The notes beneath the pieces were generated by a model. That model saw nothing but the letters and a program-made list of their open reading frames with translations, was not told the DNA's origin and ran no database searches. From DASUPK01 sp046732465 (GTDB lineage: Bacteria > Actinomycetota > Thermoleophilia > Solirubrobacterales > 70-9), in contig JBKPND010000092.1 in assembly GCA_046732465.1 (NCBI GenBank), positions 1 through 45,182 of the forward strand: DNA of 45,182 nt, written 5' to 3'. Position 1 is the first letter of the stretch; every line of letters begins with the position of its first letter. A program made the position numbers and the translations under genes. This document shows positions 38,325 through 45,182 of this stretch, one piece after another.

Positions 38325-39008
38325 ATGGCGCTTCCGAAGCTGAAAGACATCAATTGGGTGACGACTGACTGCTACGGCACCCTGATCGACTGGGAGAAGG
38401 GGATCGGGGACGCCTTCAAGCGGGAGGCCGACCGCGATGGCCTCACCATCGACGAGAAGGCGTTCTTGGACCGCTTCTTCGAGATCCAGGCCAAGATCAT
38501 GGAGGGCTCCTACGAGCTCTACGCCGAGGTGCTCCGCCGCGCCGCCGTCCAGGCGGCGGAGGAGATCGACTGGACGATCGAGCCGTCCCGCGCCCAGTTC
38601 CTTCCCGACAGCGTTGGGTCCTGGCCACCCTTTCGCGAGGCGAACGCCGCGATGGACCGGCTCAAGGAGCGCTACGAGATCGGGATCATCTCCAACATCG
38701 ACGACAAGCTGCTCGGCATCTCACGCCGCCACCTGCGCACCGAGCTGGACCTGGTGGTGACCGCGCAGCAGGTCCGCAGCTACAAGCCCGACCCGACCCA
38801 CTTGCGCGAATGCGCCCGCCGGATCGGCGGCAAGAAGGGCTGGGTCCACATCGCGTCCGGCTACGAGGCCGACATCGGGCCGGCGCTGAAGATGAACGTG
38901 CCGGTGATCTGGGTGAACCGGCACGGCGAGAAGCTCGACGGCCGCAAGGCCCCGGACGCCACGGTCAAGAACATCCGCGAGGCCGCGGCGAAGCTCGGCG
39001 CCAAATAG
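38325..39008 (+). CDS. HAD superfamily hydrolase (haloacid dehalogenase-like, type II)
   Basis: 227 aa. TTDCYGTLIDWE holds the nucleophile Asp in the CYGTL-ID-W form typical of L-2-haloacid dehalogenases. SNIDDKLL is motif II, YKPDP motif III and HIASGYEADIGPALKMNVP motif IV. Both dehalogenases and phosphatases share this layout; the aspartate at DxD+2 is absent, which favours a dehalogenase-like subgroup. ATG 38325 lies 12 bases after CATAAT (38307-38312). It diverges from sucC, with 92 bases between the starts. Confidence 0.85.
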   Translation: MALPKLKDINWVTTDCYGTLIDWEKGIGDAFKREADRDGLTIDEKAFLDRFFEIQAKIMEGSYELYAEVLRRAAVQAAEEIDWTIEPSRAQFLPDSVGSWPPFREANAAMDRLKERYEIGIISNIDDKLLGISRRHLRTELDLVVTAQQVRSYKPDPTHLRECARRIGGKKGWVHIASGYEADIGPALKMNVPVIWVNRHGEKLDGRKAPDATVKNIREAAAKLGAK

Positions 39009-39010
39009 CG

Positions 39011-40780
39011 CTATTCGATCTTGGCCAGCAGGTCCCCGGTGTTCACCGAGGAACCGTCGGAGATCGGCAGCTCGGCGACCTTGCCCGAGCGGTGGGCGGT
39101 GATCTCGTTCTCCATCTTCATCGCCTCGATCACGCAGATCAGATCGCCCTCTGAGACCTCGGCCCCCTGCTCGACCGCCACCCGCAGGATGGTGCCCTGC
39201 AGCGGCGAGGTCAGATCCTCACTCGCGGCCGAGGTGGCCGTCCCGCCACCCCCGCGCTCCCGCCTGGGCGGCTTGCGCAGGCCGGCGCCGGGGTTCACCG
39301 CAGCGGCGGGGGCCGCCTCCCCGATCACCTTGACGTCGAAGAGCTTGCCACCAACCTCCACCTGGTAGCTCCGCTCCGCCTTGCCGTCCTCAGACGGCTC
39401 CTCGCCGCCCGGGGCCGGGGCACTCTCCGGTGCCAGTGACTTGAGCCAGTCGCGATCCTCGGTCAGGTCGCGGCAGGTCTCGCCGTTCGCCCACTGCTTG
39501 GTCGCGAGCAGGGCCTGGTGGAAGGGGACGAGGGTGGTGATGCCGCCGATCTCGTACTCGCCGAGGGCGCGCAGCATCCGTGCGGTCGCCTTCTCCCGGT
39601 CCAGGTCCCAGACGATCAGCTTGGCGAACATCGGGTCGTACATCGGCGTCACCTCGGAGCCGGCCTCGACGCCGGAGTCGACCCGCACGCCGGGGCCGGC
39701 CGGCTCCCGGTAGGTGGTGATCCGGCCCGGCGCCGGCGCGAAGTTCTTGTGGGCGGCCTCGGCGTTGATCCGGCACTCGATCGCGTGGCCGCGCAGCTCG
39801 ACGTCCTCCTGGGCGATCGAGAGCTTCTCGCCCGCCGCGATTCTGACCTGCTCCCTGACGATGTCGAAGCCGGTGACCAGCTCGGTGACGCAGTGCTCCA
39901 CCTGGACTCGGGTGTTCATCTCCAGGAAGAAGTAGTCCTCGCCGACCTGCAGCCCCTCGACCGTCCCGGCGGAGCGGTAACCGACCGCCGCTGCCGCGTC
40001 GGTGGCGATCTTGCCGATCCGCTCGCGCATCTCCTCGTCGACCTGCGGTCCGGGCGATTCCTCGATCAGCTTCTGGTGGCGGCGCTGGATCGAACAGTCG
40101 CGCTCGCCGAGATGGATGACGTTGCCCTTGGAGTCGGCGAGCACCTGAACCTCGACGTGGCGCGGGTCCTCGAGGTAGCGCTCGAGGTAGACCGTCGGGT
40201 CGCTGAAGAACCTCTCGCCCTCGCGCGAGGCGCCCTCGAACGCCTCCTCGAGATCGTCCTCGCTCTGGGCGACGCGAAATCCCTTGCCGCCGCCGCCCCC
40301 GGCCGCCTTGCAGGCGATTGGATAGCCGATCTCCTCGGCCTGCTGCTTCGCCTCCTCGACGTCCTTGACCGGCTCGGTGGCGCCGGGGACGATCGGCACG
40401 CCGGCCTTCTGCATGATCTGGCGGGCCTCGGTCTTCGAGCCCATCGCCTCGATCGCCTTCGGTGGCGGACCGATCCAGGTGAGCTTGGCCTTCTCCACCG
40501 CCGCGGCGAACGGAGCGTTCTCGGCCAGGAAGCCGTAGCCCGGGTGGATCGCCTCGGCCCCCGCGTCCTTGGCGACCTGCAGGATCTTCTCCACGTTCAG
40601 GTAGCTCTCGGTCGGCGTGGCGGGGCCGAGCAGGAAGGCCTCGTCGGCCTCGCGGACGTGCGGCGCATCGCGCTCGATCTCCGAGTAGACGGCGACCGAT
40701 CCGATCCCCATCTCCTTCAGCGTTCTGGCGACGCGGATGGAGATCTCGCCGCGATTTGCGATCAGGACTTTCTCGAACAC
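39011..40780 (-). CDS. Acyl-CoA (acetyl/propionyl) carboxylase alpha chain: biotin carboxylase fused to biotin carrier
   Basis: 589 aa. The biotin carboxylase part (1-450) has KVLIANRGEISIRVARTLKE, the glycine-rich ATP loop KAAGGGGGKGFR, ERDCSIQRRHQK and EMNTRVQVEH. After a Gly/Pro/Arg-rich linker the biotin carrier domain carries EAMKMEN with biotinylated K555, 35 residues from the end as usual. It carboxylates biotin with bicarbonate and ATP and passes CO2 to a carboxyltransferase, which is not in this window. Propionyl-CoA carboxylation feeds succinyl-CoA, so sucCD nearby makes metabolic sense, though the substrate is not proven. GTG start at 40780. Confidence 0.93.
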   Translation of the reverse strand: MFEKVLIANRGEISIRVARTLKEMGIGSVAVYSEIERDAPHVREADEAFLLGPATPTESYLNVEKILQVAKDAGAEAIHPGYGFLAENAPFAAAVEKAKLTWIGPPPKAIEAMGSKTEARQIMQKAGVPIVPGATEPVKDVEEAKQQAEEIGYPIACKAAGGGGGKGFRVAQSEDDLEEAFEGASREGERFFSDPTVYLERYLEDPRHVEVQVLADSKGNVIHLGERDCSIQRRHQKLIEESPGPQVDEEMRERIGKIATDAAAAVGYRSAGTVEGLQVGEDYFFLEMNTRVQVEHCVTELVTGFDIVREQVRIAAGEKLSIAQEDVELRGHAIECRINAEAAHKNFAPAPGRITTYREPAGPGVRVDSGVEAGSEVTPMYDPMFAKLIVWDLDREKATARMLRALGEYEIGGITTLVPFHQALLATKQWANGETCRDLTEDRDWLKSLAPESAPAPGGEEPSEDGKAERSYQVEVGGKLFDVKVIGEAAPAAAVNPGAGLRKPPRRERGGGGTATSAASEDLTSPLQGTILRVAVEQGAEVSEGDLICVIEAMKMENEITAHRSGKVAELPISDGSSVNTGDLLAKIE

Positions 40781-40847
40781 GGCGGCGGAGTATTGCGGAG
40801 ACCTACGGTTGCCGTCCCGAGCGGGCGAAGCGCAAGGCCCGGCGGAT

Positions 40848-42071
40848 CTAGCCGCTCGGCGCCAGGTTCACCAGCGGCGGCTGCATTCCGGCGAGGTTCC
40901 TCTCACGCCCCTTGATGATGCGCCACGCAACCGCGGCCGTCGCGAGCACCCAAAAAACCCAGAGTGCGATCAGGGCCGGGACATAGAGCACGCCAGTCGC
41001 CGTGGACGGGTTCGGCCACAAGACGAGGTAGTAGGCCACGGTTGGCGCGATCAGGAGGGCCTGGAGTACCGCAACCTCGACCAGGAACCCCGCCATGATG
41101 AAGAACGGCAATCCGTACACCAGATAATTGAGGAAGAAGTTTGGACTGAAGGCGTAGACGACCAGCCACAGCATGGCGGCAGCATCGACCGCGGCAGGGC
41201 GGTATCGAAGCACAAGCCCCGTGTAAACCGCGAGTGGGACTGCGGCGATCCACCGAGCATTGTCCTGAACGGTCTGAGAAAGACCGCTGTGGTGGTACGG
41301 GGTGAAGAGCTGCTGCGTGAACAACTGCCATCCATAGGCCGGCTCGACCACGAGGCTCAGCCCTCCCCAGCCTGGGAAGCCCGCATACCTGGTAACCCGG
41401 CTCAAGTCGATGCCGCTTGCCCAGAGCGGTCCAAGGGTTAGGAGCAGGACGGCGCCTGCGGCGCCGGCGAGCTTGGCCGCCTCGCGCCACGACCTCGCCG
41501 ACCCGAGCAGCGGCAGGACGAGCAGCAGGGCCGGGAGCTTCACCGCCGCTCCGACGCCGATCAGCAGCCCGGCCCAGAGCGCCCGGTTGGGGCTGGAGCT
41601 TCGCTCCCAGACCATCAGCGCGATCACGGCGGGCAGGATTGCCGCTGAGTCGATTTGTCCGTGGTACCCGGAGATCGCGATGAATGACGGGCCAAGCAGG
41701 ACCAGCGCCGCACCCGCCAGGCGAAGTCGCTCGCGGGCTCCTCGCCAGCCGAGGTAGGTGTAGATCGCCAGAGCCAGGCCGACATCGGCAAGGGTGGGCC
41801 CCAGCTTCGCCAGCCCATGAAAGGACAGACCGGTGACATCACTGAGCCATGATGCTCCGGCGAGCCACCCGAGCCACAGGGGTGGATAGATCCAATTGAA
41901 GAAGCCGCCGCCCTCGTACACGGCGTGCCAGTCCCAGTTGCGCACGCCGGTCGCGGAGAACTGCTCGATCAGGATTGCATCCGTGCCGCGGAACGCAAAC
42001 GCGAGGATCACGCGGATCACGAGCCCCACCCCGATGAGGACCCACAGGGGCCGGCTCCGCAAGCCGCTCAT
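40848..42071 (-). CDS. GT-C type membrane glycosyltransferase (mannosyltransferase-like)
   Basis: 407 aa with about ten hydrophobic segments. The first external loop has FRGTDAILIEQFSATG and YPPLWLGWLAG; a later loop has ISGYHGQIDSAAILP, matching the Asp-containing, YPP and G-Q-D features of polyprenyl-phosphate-dependent GT-C enzymes (GT87, PIG-M and ALG-like). Such enzymes add mannose or another sugar from a lipid carrier at the outer membrane face. ATG 42071 follows TAGTGT by six bases (leaderless). It is a single gene between the carboxylase and TauE genes. Codon and base use look slightly less GC-extreme than neighbours by eye. Confidence 0.75.
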   Translation of the reverse strand: MSGLRSRPLWVLIGVGLVIRVILAFAFRGTDAILIEQFSATGVRNWDWHAVYEGGGFFNWIYPPLWLGWLAGASWLSDVTGLSFHGLAKLGPTLADVGLALAIYTYLGWRGARERLRLAGAALVLLGPSFIAISGYHGQIDSAAILPAVIALMVWERSSSPNRALWAGLLIGVGAAVKLPALLLVLPLLGSARSWREAAKLAGAAGAVLLLTLGPLWASGIDLSRVTRYAGFPGWGGLSLVVEPAYGWQLFTQQLFTPYHHSGLSQTVQDNARWIAAVPLAVYTGLVLRYRPAAVDAAAMLWLVVYAFSPNFFLNYLVYGLPFFIMAGFLVEVAVLQALLIAPTVAYYLVLWPNPSTATGVLYVPALIALWVFWVLATAAVAWRIIKGRERNLAGMQPPLVNLAPSG

Positions 42072-42077
42072 TGTCTG

Positions 42078-42083
42078 ACACTA
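42078..42083 (-). promoter_or_regulatory. -10 element of the GT-C gene (leaderless start)
   Basis: TAGTGT on the minus strand, six bases before ATG 42071. No ribosome binding site is present. Confidence 0.45.
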
Positions 42084-42104
42084 CTGCGGCGCGGGTGCCT
42101 CGGT

Positions 42105-43082
42105 CTAGTCCTGCGCGGCGTGCGCGGGCGTCGCTCGCGCGCGAGAGCGAGCGGCGAGTTCGCGCTCCAGCCTGGCGTTGCGCTCCAGCTCGGCCTGCTC
42201 CTCGGGGTCGTGCTCGACCTCCTTGCGGAGGGCGATCTGCACGACGAACAGGGCGGTGACGGCCAGAGCGGCGCCGGCGACGACCCAGGGGACCAGGTCC
42301 GTGTCGGCCTTGTTCATGATCGTCACCCCGGCGCCGATCAGCACCACGCCGAGCGCGCCCCGGAGGAGGCCTTGCGGCCATTTCACGGACAGCTGGCTGC
42401 CGATGATCACGCCGGGGATGGATCCCACGAGGATGTTCCCCATCAGGCCGTAGTCGACGTTGCCTCCGATGGCGTGGGCGATGCCCGCCGCCCAGAGCAG
42501 GAGCGCCGCGTGCACCACGTCCGTGCCGACGACCTTCTGCGGCCGCAGCCGGTAGACGGTGAGCAGCATCATCCCGATCAGCGTCCCGCTTCCGGCCGAG
42601 CTCAGTCCGATCACGAAGCCGGTCGCCGCGCCGATCGCCACCGCGGCGATCTTGTGGCGCGGGTGCATCTCGAAGTCGTCGCGCTCCTGGATCTTCTTGG
42701 CGAGGAAGAAGCCGCGCAGCAGCGTCGCGGCACCCACGACCAGCAGGCAGGCCGCCAGGATGGCGAAGACCGTCTCATCGAGCTGATCGCCGAGCCGCCG
42801 CTTGAGGAAGTCGAGGAACCAGACCCCGAGGATCGCCATCGGCACGCTGCCGATCGCCATCCAGTAGACGAGCGGCATGTTCACCGTCCTGAGCTTCAGA
42901 TGGCGCCAGCTGCCGGCCGTCTTGGTGATCGCGGCGTAGGCGATGTCCGTGCCGATCGCGGTCGTCGGCTTGACCCCGAAGAGGAGGACCAGGAGCGGCG
43001 TCATCAAGGATCCGCCGCCCATCCCGGTCATGCCGACCAGGAAGCCCACGCCGAAGCCGAAGAGGACGATCTTGGGATCCAT
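42105..43082 (-). CDS. Sulfite exporter TauE/SafE family protein
   Basis: 325 aa, eight or so membrane segments in two homologous halves: GFGVGFLVGMTGMGGGSLMTP opens the first and GAATGFVIGLSSAGSGTLIG the second, the paired G-x-G-G-G/S motifs of the family. Family members export sulfite, sulfoacetate or related anions, or take up sulfur compounds. The C-terminal 45 residues are cytoplasmic, Glu/Arg-rich and probably coiled. Placement beside an Rrf2 regulator, cysC and sat supports a role in sulfur metabolism. It is 151 bases downstream of the Rrf2 gene and may have its own promoter there. Confidence 0.9.
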   Translation of the reverse strand: MDPKIVLFGFGVGFLVGMTGMGGGSLMTPLLVLLFGVKPTTAIGTDIAYAAITKTAGSWRHLKLRTVNMPLVYWMAIGSVPMAILGVWFLDFLKRRLGDQLDETVFAILAACLLVVGAATLLRGFFLAKKIQERDDFEMHPRHKIAAVAIGAATGFVIGLSSAGSGTLIGMMLLTVYRLRPQKVVGTDVVHAALLLWAAGIAHAIGGNVDYGLMGNILVGSIPGVIIGSQLSVKWPQGLLRGALGVVLIGAGVTIMNKADTDLVPWVVAGAALAVTALFVVQIALRKEVEHDPEEQAELERNARLERELAARSRARATPAHAAQD

Positions 43083-43233
43083 GGGGAATCGGGGTGCGGT
43101 GGGCGGCCGTTTGGACGAAGCCGCTTTCCCACCTTGTCCGCTTAGTTGACCGAAAGGGTCCTAAAAGCAGCGGCCACCTTAGCGGACGCCGCCTTTTCCC
43201 CCTAATTGCTCGGGTTTCTTGTGACGCGCGTTG
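43083..43233. promoter_or_regulatory. TauE upstream region with paired repeats
   Basis: CCACCTT occurs twice (43129-43135 and 43174-43180), 45 bases apart. Each copy is followed by one arm of an inverted repeat: GTCCGCT (43136-43142) and AGCGGAC (43181-43187). It lies between the Rrf2 stop and the TauE start, so a binding site for the sulfur regulator is plausible. No clear -10/-35 pair can be named. Confidence 0.35.
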
Positions 43234-43689
43234 CTAGCGAGTCACCCAGGCGCCCTCGTCCCGGGTCAGCGCCCGGACCTCGTCCGGGATCTTCCCGTCG
43301 CGCAGGTCGGCGATCGTCACGTGCTCGAGGACGCGGCGCAACGATGCCCGCACCGCGATCCAAACCTCGCTGAGCTGCTCGGCGTTGCCCGGGTACTTGG
43401 TCTGCTCGGGGGCCTGGTCCTGGATGTTCGCGAGGGGGCCCTCGACCGCCCGGATCACGCTCGCCAGAGTGATCTCCTCGGGCGGCTTGGCGAGCCAGTA
43501 GCCGCCGCGTGCGCCACGCCGGGCCCTGACGAGCCGGGCGTGCTTGAGCTCGAGCAGGATGTGCTCGAGGAACTGGAGCGGGATGTCCTGTGCCTCGGCC
43601 ATCGCCTCGCCCTTGACGGGCTCGTCGCCGGCCGCGGCCATCTCGACCGCCGCTCGGACCGCGTAGTCGGCTTTCGCGCTGATCCTCAT
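43234..43689 (-). CDS. Rrf2 family transcriptional regulator (cysteine-free, CymR-like)
   Basis: 151 aa. The winged helix MRISAKADYAVRAAVEMAAA, followed by IPLQFLEHILLELKHARLVR and ARGGYWLAKPPEEITL, is classical Rrf2. The whole protein contains no cysteine, so it cannot hold the iron-sulfur cluster of IscR or NsrR; cluster-free relatives such as CymR control cysteine and sulfate genes. The setting (TauE, CysC, Sat) agrees. ATG 43689 lies only 14 bases from the divergent PHP gene start at 43704, so its promoter must lie inside that gene. Confidence 0.9.
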   Translation of the reverse strand: MRISAKADYAVRAAVEMAAAGDEPVKGEAMAEAQDIPLQFLEHILLELKHARLVRARRGARGGYWLAKPPEEITLASVIRAVEGPLANIQDQAPEQTKYPGNAEQLSEVWIAVRASLRRVLEHVTIADLRDGKIPDEVRALTRDEGAWVTR

Positions 43690-43703
43690 ATGCTGCGCCG
43701 CCG

Positions 43704-44519
43704 GTGCTGGACCTGCAGAGCCATTCCACATTCTCCGACGGTGAGCTCCCGCCCGCAGAGGTGGTGGCGACGGCCGTGGAGCAGGGCGTGACGACGCTGG
43801 CGCTCACCGACCACGACGGGATCGACGGAGTTGCGGAAGCCACGGCTGCGGCGACCGACGCCGGCATCGAGCTGGTCCCGGCGACTGAGATCTCGTGCGT
43901 TCACGGCAGCCTCGATGACATGCACATGCTCGGCTACTGGGTGGACACGACGGCCATCGCGCCCGCTATGGAGCGGGCTCAGCGGGAGCGGATCACCCGC
44001 GCCGAGGAGATCGTCGGGCGGCTCAACGAGCAGGGCGTCCCCGTCCGCTTCGAGGACGCGATCGCGCAGGCGGGTGACGCCTCGTCGGTCGGCCGCCCAC
44101 ATATCGCGAAGGCCGCGGGCGTCAAGCCGGAGGAGATGGGCGCCTTCTTCGAGGAGTGGCTGATTCCGGGTGCGAAGGCCTTCGTCTCGCGCCGCTGGCC
44201 GCACGCCGCGGAAGCGATCGAGATCATCCACGCCGCCGGGGGCGTGGCGGTCCTCGCCCACCCCTTCTGGGACATGAGCGACCCCGAGCAGGTCGCGGCG
44301 ATCGTCGACGACCTCAGACTGGAGGGCGTCGAGTGCTTCTACCCGGCCCACGATCGAGCCCAGACGAGGTTCCTCGTCGATTTGTGCAGGGAGAGGGGTC
44401 TGGCGGCGACCGCCTCGTCGGACTTTCACGGCCCCTCCCACAAGATGTTCAACTCCTTCTTGGCGTACTCGACCTACGACCTCGGCGAGCCCGAGCTGCC
44501 TCCGCGCCCCGGCAACTAG
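43704..44519 (+). CDS. PHP domain phosphoesterase (YciV/RNase AM-like)
   Basis: 271 aa. The PHP metal motifs are largely present: LTDHDGIDG, ATEISC, GRPHIAKA, LAHPFWD and ASSDFHGPSH. The first motif, normally DLHxHS, reads DLQSHSTFSDG, so the first histidine ligand is glutamine. YciV-type enzymes remove phosphate from 3',5'-bisphosphonucleotides such as pAp and trim RNA 5' ends. pAp is the by-product of PAPS-dependent sulfur assimilation, which would explain the place among sulfur genes (inference). Start GTG 43704. The stop overlaps the convergent cysC stop by four bases. Confidence 0.85.
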   Translation: MLDLQSHSTFSDGELPPAEVVATAVEQGVTTLALTDHDGIDGVAEATAAATDAGIELVPATEISCVHGSLDDMHMLGYWVDTTAIAPAMERAQRERITRAEEIVGRLNEQGVPVRFEDAIAQAGDASSVGRPHIAKAAGVKPEEMGAFFEEWLIPGAKAFVSRRWPHAAEAIEIIHAAGGVAVLAHPFWDMSDPEQVAAIVDDLRLEGVECFYPAHDRAQTRFLVDLCRERGLAATASSDFHGPSHKMFNSFLAYSTYDLGEPELPPRPGN

Positions 44520-45067
44520 GCAGGCTGGGCCGCCGGGATCAGCTGGCGCTCCTCGAGCAGCGAGAGAACCCTCGCCGCATCCTCCTCGGCCGAGTCGTGC
44601 TCGGTGTCGAGCGTGAGCTCTGCGTTGAGGGGAGGCTCGTAGGGGTCCGAGACACCGGTGAACTCCTTGATCTCTCCCTTGAACGCCTTCTCGTAGAGGC
44701 CCTTGACGTCGCGCTCGGCGCAGACCTCGACCGAGGCCTTGACGAAGACCTCGATGAAGCGGTCGCCCATGAGCTGGCGCGCCTCGTCGCGAATCTCGCG
44801 GTAGGGGGAGATGGCGGCGGTGATCACCGGGACGCCGTTGCGCGAGAGGAGATCCGCGACGAAGGCGATCCGTCGGATGTTCGTGTCGCGGTCCTCCTTC
44901 GAGAAGCCGAGTCCCTTGGAGAGGTTCTCCCGGACCACGTCGCCGTCGAGCACCTCGACGCGCGAGCCGCGCTTGCGCAGCTCGTCCTCCACGATCCTCG
45001 AGATGGTCGTCTTGCCGGCGCCCGAGAGCCCGGTGAACCACAGGGTGAAGCCCTTTTCGTCAGCCAT
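44516..45067 (-). CDS. cysC: Adenylyl-sulfate kinase
   Basis: A 183-aa enzyme that phosphorylates adenosine 5'-phosphosulfate (APS) to PAPS with ATP. FTLWFTGLSGAGKTTISRIV holds Walker A; LDGDVVRENLSKGLGFSKED binds APS; RDTNIRRIAFVADLLSRNGV and FKGEIKEFTGVSDPYEPP are the other family landmarks. Its ATG at 45067 overlaps the end of sat by eight bases, so the two steps of sulfate activation are co-translated. Confidence 0.96.
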   Translation of the reverse strand: MADEKGFTLWFTGLSGAGKTTISRIVEDELRKRGSRVEVLDGDVVRENLSKGLGFSKEDRDTNIRRIAFVADLLSRNGVPVITAAISPYREIRDEARQLMGDRFIEVFVKASVEVCAERDVKGLYEKAFKGEIKEFTGVSDPYEPPLNAELTLDTEHDSAEEDAARVLSLLEERQLIPAAQPA

Positions 45068-45182
45068 TGCCTTCCTCTTTGTAGGAGTCGATCAAGATCT
45101 GAGCCACCTCGGGGCGGCTGAATTCCTCGGGCGGCAGCTCGCCGTTCCCGAGCATCTCCCGCACCTTGGTGCCGCTCAGGAA
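45060..45182 (-). CDS. sat: Sulfate adenylyltransferase, C-terminal end (cut by window)
   Basis: The last 40 codons are visible: FLSGTKVREMLGNGELPPEE and FSRPEVAQILIDSY are the classic C-terminus of homo-oligomeric ATP sulfurylase (SGTKVR.ML..GE.PP.EF.RPEV). This enzyme makes APS from ATP and sulfate, the substrate of the following cysC. The N-terminal part lies beyond the right edge. Confidence 0.93.
   Translation of the reverse strand, partial: FLSGTKVREMLGNGELPPEEFSRPEVAQILIDSYKEEGNG

Noticed and set aside
39011..40780. Pyruvate carboxylase or urea carboxylase
   Set aside because: At 589 aa it has only biotin carboxylase and carrier domains, with no carboxyltransferase or urea-specific region.

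Overview
The window is GC-rich, compactly coded bacterial DNA. Most genes abut or overlap by 1-4 bases, GTG and TTG starts are common, and many genes begin 6-12 bases after a TAnnnT hexamer with no Shine-Dalgarno sequence, so they are probably leaderless. The gene content (ECF sigma factor with a zinc-binding partner, MntR-like DtxR-family repressor, Rrf2/TauE/CysC sulfur genes, GH15 enzymes, LuxR ATPase, MrfA-type helicase) suggests a soil actinobacterium, possibly Thermoleophilia/Solirubrobacterales. The taxon is inferred from protein style only. Bases 8-41 are an untrimmed Nextera transposase adapter, so the left end is an assembly edge.

Layout. 42-4846: truncated YhaM-like nuclease, CDP-alcohol phosphotransferase, LtrA, GGDEF cyclase, endonuclease IV, DoxX. 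4890-5879: DoxX and an ECF sigma/zinc-binding anti-sigma pair diverge from two mirror-image copies of the same bipartite promoter (GGTAAGAA-N13-GACGCT). This is the clearest self-contained regulatory circuit in the window. 5869-9338: secreted penicillin-acylase-family lipoprotein and an Asp-box propeller protein. 9401-16912: a 7.4 kb segment between a complete tRNA-Phe and a 45-bp exact copy of its 3' end, the standard arrangement of a tRNA-integrated island. It carries a LuxR ATPase, two tiny coupled ORFs, a YWTD-repeat exported protein, an RTX-like exported protein, an unknown winged-helix-like protein and a D-2-hydroxyacid dehydrogenase, but no integrase.

16964-21395: TetR with a perfect palindromic operator, coupled to a secreted GH94-like enzyme and followed by a GH15-like exported protein. 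21402-25824: overlapping operon DHPS-like protein, MrfA-type helicase, LOG-like protein, MBL hydrolase. 25951-31383: alcohol dehydrogenase, GH15 trehalase/glucoamylase, glucose dehydrogenase, HAD phosphatase, SRPBCC protein; together they could release glucose and oxidise it. 31380-33870: ClpP, AHSA1-ArsR pair with two identical-half-site operators in the clpP intergenic region, MntR-like regulator, 62-aa protein with a good promoter. 33867-42071: aminotransferase, NTF2-like protein with an acidic Pro-rich tail, frameshifted MmcQ/YjbR gene, sucD-sucC, HAD hydrolase, biotin-dependent carboxylase alpha chain, GT-C membrane glycosyltransferase. 42105-45182: sulfur block with TauE exporter, cysteine-free Rrf2 regulator, CysC and the end of Sat, interrupted by a PHP phosphoesterase.
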